Assembly (NCBI GenBank): GCA_964502665.1
Contig: CAZCXP010000003.1
Coordinates: forward strand, 1-49,423
Direction of reading: 5' to 3'
Origin: SOKG01 sp964502665
Lineage (GTDB): Bacteria > Chloroflexota > Dehalococcoidia > SZUA-161
DNA length: 49,423 nt
Shown here: one piece after another, positions 43,886-49,423 of the stretch
Numbering within the stretch: the first letter of the stretch is position 1
Layout of the letters: each line of letters opens with the position of its first letter
Notes under the pieces: model-generated
Database searches by the model: none
What the model saw: only the letters and a program-made list of their open reading frames with translations
What the model was told of the DNA's origin: nothing
Made by a program: the position numbers and the translations under genes

Positions 43886-45172
43886 CTACAGCGCCTGTTG
43901 CAGCAGCTCCACGATGTCATATACCATCAGGTCTCCCCCGGACTCGGCGATCGCATCCTTGAAGTTGCGCTCGCACCAGGGACAGGCCGTTACGATTGCC
44001 TCGGCGCCGACGGACTTCGCTTCCTCGATACGTTCCGAGGCGACCCACAGCGCAAAATCGTTCATGCACAGCTTAACGCCGGAACCCGCTCCGCAGCACC
44101 ACGAGTACTCCATGATCCTCTCCATCTCCACCAGTTCAACTCCTGGCACGCTCCTGATGATGTCCCGGGGAGGCTCGTAGACTCCGTTCCAACCACGGTG
44201 GATAATCTTCTCGGGCTCCCTCAGGATGAATTGGCCGAGTACCTTCTTCTCCTCCCCCTTCCAGGGCACGTATGCCTCGGCTTTCCGGCCAAGGTTGCAC
44301 GGGTCGTGATAAGTGACCCGTGCCGGAAAACTTCCGGAGAGCTTCAGCTTGCCCTCCTTGATCAACTGATCAAGGTACTGGGTGATATGCAGCACCTCGA
44401 ACTTCATCTCTTTGCCCAACAAGGGATACACTGCCTTCATGATGCCGAATCCACAGGCGCATGAGGTGACCACCTTTTTCACCTTGGCTGCGTTCCAGTC
44501 GTCGATGTTGCTCTCGGCAAACTTGATGAACTCGCCTTGGAAGCCCAGTTGGAAGGCGATGCTGCCGCAGCATGACTCCTGGCTGCCCATGATGCCCAGG
44601 TCAACTCCTGCGCCCTTGAGCAGCGTAACAGCGTCTCTCGCTATTGGTGACAGCTCAGGGTCGTAGCAGTACAAACACCCCGCATGATAGACCACCTCTG
44701 CTTGCTCGCCCTTTGAGAGGTCCTTAACGTCAAGGCCTTCGGCCCATTTGCCCCTTTCAGCCTTGGGCTGCATCATGGCGTTGTCTTCTTTCCTCAGGCT
44801 TTCTATGATCATCGAGTGTTCGGGCAGGAAATAGCCCATGCCTGCAAGGTGTGCGCGTGTAGAGTAGATCGCCCAAAGCACTTCCAGTTCAGAATTGTAC
44901 TTGCAGGACGAATCGCACGCACCGCACGCGGTACAGCGGTAGACGATGTTCAGCAGCTCGTCCGTTACCTCGTCCAGCTTGCCTTCAGCCAGCGCCAGCC
45001 CCAACGCCATCCTGCCGCCGCCCGAGTATGAGTGGAAGTTATACCTGGCAATGCTGGGGCAGTTGTTGGAGAACCTCCAGCTTTTGATCTGAGCCAGGGG
45101 CGGCCATTTGCACAACGAGCACCTGGCGCACCTTTTCATGTCTCCCATATAGTCCTTGAGTTCAAGCAGCAT
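43886..45172 (-). CDS. CCG-domain Fe-S protein (GlpC/HdrD/GlcF-like)
   Basis: 428 residues. The N-terminal part has a [4Fe-4S] ferredoxin-type region (CARCSLCKWPP near residue 16, CTACGACDSSCKYN near 80). It is followed by two cysteine-rich CCG domains: CLYC ... QESCCGS ... SCACGFG, and then DPCNLGRK ... WCCGAGSG ... CPWCERNF. These domains bind non-cubane or [4Fe-4S] clusters in heterodisulfide reductase D, GlpC and GlcF. Between two FAD oxidases it probably carries electrons from their flavins toward FixC/FixX. The start has GGGGAG upstream. Confidence 0.88.
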   Translation of the reverse strand: MLLELKDYMGDMKRCARCSLCKWPPLAQIKSWRFSNNCPSIARYNFHSYSGGGRMALGLALAEGKLDEVTDELLNIVYRCTACGACDSSCKYNSELEVLWAIYSTRAHLAGMGYFLPEHSMIIESLRKEDNAMMQPKAERGKWAEGLDVKDLSKGEQAEVVYHAGCLYCYDPELSPIARDAVTLLKGAGVDLGIMGSQESCCGSIAFQLGFQGEFIKFAESNIDDWNAAKVKKVVTSCACGFGIMKAVYPLLGKEMKFEVLHITQYLDQLIKEGKLKLSGSFPARVTYHDPCNLGRKAEAYVPWKGEEKKVLGQFILREPEKIIHRGWNGVYEPPRDIIRSVPGVELVEMERIMEYSWCCGAGSGVKLCMNDFALWVASERIEEAKSVGAEAIVTACPWCERNFKDAIAESGGDLMVYDIVELLQQAL

Positions 45173-45209
45173 CCTATCTCCCCTTTACTCTTCCATTTTC
45201 CAAAGCCTC

Positions 45210-46706
45210 TTAGAAGAACAACCTCCCTGGGTTCATCACGTTGTTGCGGTCGAAAATCCTCTTGACCTTTCTTAGAGCTATAACGTTCTCAGCATACTGG
45301 TTGTGGATCATTTCAGGCCATGATCCATAGGGCCTGGAGAAGAACGCGCCTTGGTTCATCAAGGCTTTGCTCGCGTGTTCAAAGGTTCCCTTGGCGCGAG
45401 CCACTTCCGCCGTGCTGCTGGGATCGTAGGCGAGGCTAAACTCCATGTGGCAGGATCGGCCCTGCTGGATCGGCTGGATGTAGGTGCTGATGCTGGTCGC
45501 GGGGAAACCCGTTTCGCACGCAGCTTCGTGCATGACCTTGATGAACTCAGGGGAGCGGTCCAGGGTGGTTAGGAAGAATATATCGGCGCTATTGCCCTTG
45601 TAGCGCAGCTTCCAATATGGGTCGGGACAAGGCTCGCTGAGCGCTTGCAGGAGTCTCCTTGAATTCACTCCGGGGAGTGCTGTTGCAGGACGAACGCCGC
45701 ATCTCTCCGCGATCTCCATCAAGTCCTTTGTCTGGTAATCAACCCGCTCCTTGGGAAATCTGTCGTAGCCAGCGACCACAAAGATCAGAATGTATGGCGG
45801 AAGCGTGGAGCTGAGTTCATCTATGGCTCGGGCGTCTTGTTCAAGAATCGAGGCCAGGTTAAGCCGGTCAAGGACCAGGCACTCATCGCCCAGCTTGAGC
45901 CGTTGCATCGAGTACACATAGTCGATGATTTCGTCCACTTTGTCGCAGCCTACCATGAAGAGTTCTTGGATGGTAGGCAAGAGCTCCAGCCGGACTGTTG
46001 CCCAGGTAAGTATCCCCAGCGTGCCCTGTGCTCCCTGGATTACCCGGTGCAGATCGCTGGGGCCGGGGCCAAGAGGGCTCTTCTGGGCCTGGCCTGATTG
46101 CCACTGTTCTTCGAGTGTGCCAGGGCCGGCCGCGGCGCCGGTCCTGAATAGGTCGCCTGTGCCGAATACGACCTCTGTACAGCAAAGCGGGTCGGACATA
46201 TCCCAATGGTACCTCGGCACCAGGATCGGCTCTCTCTCGAGGTAGCTACCGATGATCGATTTGGTCGCCCGGGGTGCAAGCGGGAGCATCAAACGCATAC
46301 CCTGCTTCTCGATTTCAGGCTTGAGGTCACCGAAGGTAACTCCCGGTTCGATCATGGCCACGCGGTTCCTGCGGTCAACGCGTAGGATTCTGTTCATGCC
46401 CGAAAGGTCCACAACTACCCCTCCCTGTTGCGGAACTGTGTCTCCCCTGAAATGAGGCGAGCCGGAGCTTACGGGTATGAGCGGCATCAATGTCCCGTTG
46501 GCCCATTTGACCAGTTCCTGGACCTCCTCTGCCTGTTTGGGCTTCACCACGAAAGCAGGCTGGCGTGGGGGCGCGAAGCTCATGTCCTTGGAATACTCTT
46601 CCAAGACAGATGGGTCATCCAGAACATTCCCTTCGCCCACGATATTTGCAAGTTGACTTTTTCCCGCGATCTCATGTGACGCGGCTGCTCCTTCCAAAGA
46701 ACTCAT
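45210..46706 (-). CDS. FAD-linked oxidase (GlcD/VAO-type), first copy
   Basis: 498 residues from the ATG at 46706, preceded by AAGGGGGA; the open frame runs further but without a good site. FAD-binding domain: PAFVVKPKQAEEVQELVKWANG, GGVVVDLSGMNRILRVDRRNRVAMIEPGVTFGDL, then VVFGTGDLFRTG and the conserved GTLGILTWATVRLEL. The C-terminal cap ends with a KVKRIFDRNNVMNPGRLFF tail, a family hallmark. First gene of the electron-transfer operon; the substrate is unknown. Confidence 0.87.
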   Translation of the reverse strand: MSSLEGAAASHEIAGKSQLANIVGEGNVLDDPSVLEEYSKDMSFAPPRQPAFVVKPKQAEEVQELVKWANGTLMPLIPVSSGSPHFRGDTVPQQGGVVVDLSGMNRILRVDRRNRVAMIEPGVTFGDLKPEIEKQGMRLMLPLAPRATKSIIGSYLEREPILVPRYHWDMSDPLCCTEVVFGTGDLFRTGAAAGPGTLEEQWQSGQAQKSPLGPGPSDLHRVIQGAQGTLGILTWATVRLELLPTIQELFMVGCDKVDEIIDYVYSMQRLKLGDECLVLDRLNLASILEQDARAIDELSSTLPPYILIFVVAGYDRFPKERVDYQTKDLMEIAERCGVRPATALPGVNSRRLLQALSEPCPDPYWKLRYKGNSADIFFLTTLDRSPEFIKVMHEAACETGFPATSISTYIQPIQQGRSCHMEFSLAYDPSSTAEVARAKGTFEHASKALMNQGAFFSRPYGSWPEMIHNQYAENVIALRKVKRIFDRNNVMNPGRLFF

Positions 46707-47064
46707 CACTATCCCCCTTCCTGCAGGGAACTGAGGAATTTGGTATTCCTGGACATACGAGTTGGCGATGCAGGCGGACTCCATAGGCATGATGGGGCTT
46801 CGCAGAAGGGATAAGCAGGGTTTACTAGCAGTGTCCTCATATCTCCCCCGGTCCGCCAACCGAGGATTTGCTATATCAATCGGCTTGGTTATCCTAAAAC
46901 GACTGGTCGCTGGCTGTCAAGTCGTCGTACAAGCTGACCATTGGCCTTGGTCAACCTAACACTCTATTCCAGCTTTGTTACTGCATTCCGCACGGGCACG
47001 GGACTGGATCGGCGGACATACGCAAGTTGAGGGCTGAGTCAGGTAGCGGGATACCTCGGGAGGT
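46707..47064. other. Intergenic region with operon promoter
   Basis: 358 bases. It carries the candidate promoter at 46891-46920; the open frame over the first 150 bases is the non-coding extension of the FAD oxidase. Nothing else was recognised. Confidence 0.5.
46891..46920 (-). promoter_or_regulatory. Promoter of the FAD oxidase-Fe-S-FixCX operon
   Basis: Minus strand TTGACA (46915-46920), 18-base spacer, TAGGAT (46891-46896). It starts with CTTGACAGCCAGC, identical over 13 bases to the regulator promoter at 40385-40414. Confidence 0.5.
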
Positions 47065-47463
47065 TCAGGTAGCCGGATCCCCAGACGTTAACCTTGGTCC
47101 AACCTCCGCCAGCAAAGCTTCGACTGCCGAGCGAGGCCTGACCATGACCGTAAGGTCTTGGATCAGCCCGTCATCATTGAAGCGGAGGAGGTCAAGGCCT
47201 TCTACCTCTCGGGTGCCAATTCGCGCACGGAAGATCAGTCCCAGAGCCCCCTCGTCGGATTCCAACTGGTCGGTGTACCTGAAATCCTCAAACACCTCGG
47301 CAAGAATGCCGAGCAGCTGGGTGATGGCAGCCCGGCCCTCGAATGGTTTGAACTGGACCGGACTGTGAAGCACTGCATCTTCTGCAAAAGCCGCCACTAT
47401 GTCATCTACGCGGCCTGCTTCGACGGCTTTTTCCACGGCCTTTCGGAATGCGCTTCTATCCAT
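47065..47463 (-). CDS. NTF2-like / SnoaL-like protein
   Basis: 132 residues with the NTF2-like pattern: AVEKAVEAGRVDDIVAAFAEDAVLHSPVQFKPFEGRAAI, then LLGILAEVFEDFRY and strands GLIFRARIGTREVEGLDLLRFNDDGLIQDLTVMVRP. It looks like the nuclear-transport-factor-2 proteins of polyketide or steroid isomerase type, but function is unassigned. GAAGGGA precedes the ATG and a good promoter lies about 110 bases upstream. No neighbour shares its strand closely, so it is probably a single-gene unit. Confidence 0.82.
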   Translation of the reverse strand: MDRSAFRKAVEKAVEAGRVDDIVAAFAEDAVLHSPVQFKPFEGRAAITQLLGILAEVFEDFRYTDQLESDEGALGLIFRARIGTREVEGLDLLRFNDDGLIQDLTVMVRPRSAVEALLAEVGPRLTSGDPAT

Positions 47464-47571
47464 GGTTCCCTTCGGGCTCCGTGCAGTTCGCTAGTGCCTA
47501 CCCGGATAGTAGGCTGACGGCAGAAACGCCGTAGTTCCCAATCGTTGCTGCCCAAAAGACTTCTTGTACTT

Positions 47572-47600
47572 ACTATACATATCGCAGTGGAGTATTGCAA
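47572..47600 (-). promoter_or_regulatory. Promoter of the NTF2-like gene
   Basis: Minus strand TTGCAA (47595-47600), 17-base spacer, TATAGT (47572-47577). Confidence 0.5.
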
Positions 47601-47779
47601 GAGGCAGGATTTCATTCAGGTGAGGCTGGGGTTGAACAACATGCAACTGAAGCTGGCCGCCGCACAAACACCGTCATCTGGATAATACTGATCGTTGTTG
47701 CAGTAGTCATATTAGCGGGCATTTCCAACCTGTTCTGGTGGTCCTGGCGGATACCCCTGTGGCGGTCCACCCTAATCTT

Positions 47780-47834
47780 CCACCCAAAGCCGCCCTGGCT
47801 CAAATGGGGAGAGGTGTCAGGGCGATACCTGTTG
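47780..47834. repeat. 55-base contig end, copy 1 (assembly overlap)
   Basis: Identical to 47935-47989 beyond the N gap. Confidence 0.9.
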
Positions 47835-47934
47835 NNNNNNNNNNNNNNNNNNNNNNNNNNNNNNNNNNNNNNNNNNNNNNNNNNNNNNNNNNNNNNNNNN
47901 NNNNNNNNNNNNNNNNNNNNNNNNNNNNNNNNNN
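47835..47934. other. Scaffold gap (100 N), probably spurious
   Basis: Flanked by the same 55 bases on both sides, as at 26624-26723; probably no DNA is missing. Confidence 0.95.
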
Positions 47935-47989
47935 CCACCCAAAGCCGCCCTGGCTCAAATGGGGAGAGGTGTCAGGGCGATACCTGTTG
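47935..47989. repeat. 55-base contig end, copy 2 (assembly overlap)
   Basis: Exact copy of 47780-47834. It overlaps the last codons and stop of the DUF998 gene. Confidence 0.9.
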
Positions 47990-48646
47990 CAACCCCGCGG
48001 TAGCGGGCAGCCAAAGAGACCGCAGCGAGACCGCCTCCAGCCAAACCAGCGATACGCCGAAGAAGGAGAGTACTAGCAAGCCATCGACCGGCTCAGCCCC
48101 ACCTGTCAGAAACACGAGCAGCAGCACTAGGTTGAACACGAAAACCGCCAAGGACATCCGTGTGAAGCCGCGCCATGCCGGCTTGCGATGCACCACCGTT
48201 GCGAACATTAGTATGCTAATCAGCAACGCGAAGAAGGCTACTTGGGCGAAGATGCTGTGCAGGTAGCCTTCCAGTGTGCTCGCTAGGCCGAGTGACTTCG
48301 AGTCGGCCTGGAAAATGCCTGAGAGTACGACGCCCATACCGTCAATCGCGAGCAGAAGCCAGACGGTTTTGGCAACGCCACTCCGTCCCAGCCGCCAATA
48401 CAGTCCATATGCGAAGCCAGCGATTAACAAGCCACAGAGGATCAATCCAGCGTTCATTACCTCGGGATGCGCTTTGCCCCGGGCCCCTAGCTGGCTAATC
48501 GATTCCGACAAGAAGCTGAAGTCAGGCGTCACCAGCCCCGCCGCGATGACGGAAACCCCCAGCACCAGCGGCGCGAGTACGCCACACAGCAAGAGCGGTC
48601 GAGCGGCCCGTTTATTTATCCTCTTCACAAGTGGGGTTGCGTCCAT
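47972..48646 (-). CDS. DUF998 family membrane protein
   Basis: 224 residues from the ATG at 48646; the frame is open to an ATG at 48793, but the extra 49 residues are polar and unlike the family, and none of the starts has a strong ribosome-binding site, so the N-terminus is uncertain. About six membrane helices are seen. The region TPDFSFLSESISQLGARGKAHPEVMNAGLILCGLLIAGFAYGL is the DUF998 signature (the SESISxLG loop after helix 1). These are integral membrane proteins of unknown function. No operon partner is visible. Confidence 0.8.
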   Translation of the reverse strand: MDATPLVKRINKRAARPLLLCGVLAPLVLGVSVIAAGLVTPDFSFLSESISQLGARGKAHPEVMNAGLILCGLLIAGFAYGLYWRLGRSGVAKTVWLLLAIDGMGVVLSGIFQADSKSLGLASTLEGYLHSIFAQVAFFALLISILMFATVVHRKPAWRGFTRMSLAVFVFNLVLLLVFLTGGAEPVDGLLVLSFFGVSLVWLEAVSLRSLWLPATAGLQQVSP

Positions 48647-49092
48647 GAAGATTCCGCAGTCCTTTGCCTCCGGTATTGTTTCCTCTGGCGTTATTCCTCC
48701 GTCACCATCTTCCCTGCCTCGCCTCTGCCACACTATTGGCGTAGCCTCTTCCGACTGTGTCATGCCACACCGTTCTCCATCTTCTGTTTGCATACCGCGT
48801 CGCTACAATAGACTGTCTGGCTTCAGTGGACAATCACCCAAGATGGTCAACTTTGAGGGAGTAGTGCGACCCTTTAGTACTAGAGAGCGAATAGCTGACC
48901 GTAGACCACTGTTCTGCAATGGAAGTCGTTTCAGAGCACCTACCGTACCTGTACAGCGACCTCTCTCGCGTTTACCTCGATATCCAGCAATCGAGCCGGG
49001 AGAAGTCCCCTTTTTTGAGTAGTGCCGCTTCAGGAGGCTTCTTCTGGGAGCAACTTCACAGGCTGAGCTATACGAGGCGGATAGCTGGCACT
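48647..49092. other. Intergenic region, nothing recognised
   Basis: 446 bases. The first 147 are the possible N-terminal extension of the DUF998 gene; the remainder has only short open frames and no recognised RNA, repeat or promoter of quality. Confidence 0.4.
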
Positions 49093-49423
49093 TCACCGCT
49101 CGGTAGTCACTATGATTCTTCTAAGGGGATGTTCTTCTGCTCCCTGTCGACGGGGGACTATGCTGTCAGCACCGGGCAGTTCTTCTGAGACTCCATCTAC
49201 CCCGGGCAGCTCACTAAACATCCTTAGAAGTGGGGTAGGGGTCCTCACGGAGATTCTAATAGTGATGCCCTTGTCTACCGATCCCCCGAGATTCAAGACC
49301 TCCACGTGAGAGATCTGTTTCAAGTGCTTATGGATCTGTAGCATTGGCTCTAGGCCTACCGGAGGCGGCAGTGCTACTTCCACGGTGCCATCGAAAAGGT
49401 CGAGGTTCTCTTCTTCTGGCCCC
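49093..49423 (-). CDS. Unrecognised protein, C-terminal part (5' truncated at the window edge)
   Basis: The minus-strand frame is open to the right edge of the window; the GTG at 49383 is internal, because the preceding codons continue the same style of sequence (ENLDLFDGTVEVALPPPVG). The visible 109 residues have a predicted beta-alpha-beta pattern: VEVALPPPVG, a helix LQIHKHLKQI, the strand HVEVLNLGGS, then GITIRISVRTPTPLLRMFSELPGVDGVSEEL, which resembles small regulatory ferredoxin-like folds. I do not recognise the family. The C-terminus is a basic tail. Confidence 0.55.
   Translation of the reverse strand, partial: GPEEENLDLFDGTVEVALPPPVGLEPMLQIHKHLKQISHVEVLNLGGSVDKGITIRISVRTPTPLLRMFSELPGVDGVSEELPGADSIVPRRQGAEEHPLRRIIVTTER

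Larger units (their letters stand above)
47464..47971. other. Intergenic region with promoter and spurious gap
   Basis: About 508 bases including 100 N. Besides the promoter at 47572-47600 it has an open frame from TTG 47595 whose translation includes one hydrophobic helix (IWIILIVVAVVILAGI); it lacks a ribosome-binding site and overlaps the promoter, so it is not called as a gene. Confidence 0.45.

Noticed and set aside
47595..47834. Small membrane protein with one hydrophobic helix
   Set aside because: TTG start without ribosome-binding site, overlaps the -35 box of the opposite-strand promoter, and its continuation beyond the spurious gap runs antisense into the DUF998 gene.

Overview
The window is a scaffold from an anaerobic, moderately high-GC bacterium, most likely assembled from a metagenome: it has four 100-base N gaps, and two of them are flanked by identical 55-base contig ends. 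The mix of genes suggests Chloroflexota (Dehalococcoidia/Anaerolineae-like) or a similar anaerobe. The hints are TolB-type lipoprotein propellers with Pro-Thr linkers, branched-chain-type ABC transporters beside an acyl-CoA ligase, a four-subunit 2-oxoacid:ferredoxin oxidoreductase, a split methylmalonyl-CoA mutase, and promoters of the form TTGACA-N16/18-TAnnnT. The taxonomic call is inference from gene content, not from a marker gene.

Layout. Positions 1-5713 (+ strand) hold secreted or extracytoplasmic proteins and small enzymes: a propeller/FN3 protein (5' truncated), a sulfatase-like alkaline-phosphatase-superfamily hydrolase, an NTF2-like protein, a Tat-exported DUF362 protein broken by a gap, a FlgD-Ig-like C-terminal fragment and a TolB-like protein. 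Positions 5814-24650 (- strand) form one tight operon of seven genes: a 2743-residue PKS with two N-terminal nitronate-monooxygenase/PfaD-like barrels followed by KS-AT-ACP-KR-DH; an 1842-residue PKS with KS-AT-ACP-DH-phosphopantetheinyl transferase; a discrete ACP; an alkaline-phosphatase-superfamily phosphodiesterase; an alpha/beta hydrolase; a short-chain dehydrogenase; and a family-1-type glycosyltransferase. Most junctions are 4-base ATGA overlaps or short gaps. This is the most interesting system here. It has every activity needed for a Pfa/Hgl-like (polyunsaturated fatty acid or heterocyst-glycolipid-like) lipid synthase, plus tailoring enzymes for a glycosylated polyketide lipid. The product is unknown. 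A secreted lipase lies just upstream (24885-25805).

Positions 26984-33690 carry an acyl-CoA ligase and LivG/LivF (+), then LivM/LivH/LivK (-), arranged tail to tail across a scaffold gap. LivM has an unexpected C-terminal zinc ribbon. Positions 34236-37272 (+) encode a complete gamma-delta-alpha-beta 2-oxoacid:ferredoxin oxidoreductase whose alpha subunit appears to start at a non-AUG codon. Positions 37831-39507 (+) encode the catalytic chain of a methylmalonyl-CoA mutase. Positions 40559-46706 (-) are an electron-transfer operon (FAD oxidase, CCG-type Fe-S protein, second FAD oxidase, FixC, FixX), followed by an XRE-cupin regulator whose promoter shares a 13-base core with that of the operon. 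The right end has an NTF2-like gene, a DUF998 membrane protein and the 3' end of an unrecognised gene.

How the genes may work together (inference): imported amino acids or carboxylates (Liv) are activated to CoA esters (ligase), oxidised to acyl-CoA by the ferredoxin-dependent complex, and interconverted through methylmalonyl-CoA. This is typical of a peptide- or acid-degrading anaerobe. The PKS operon would use malonyl-type units for a specialised membrane lipid. No rRNA, tRNA, CRISPR array or convincing insertion sequence was seen.
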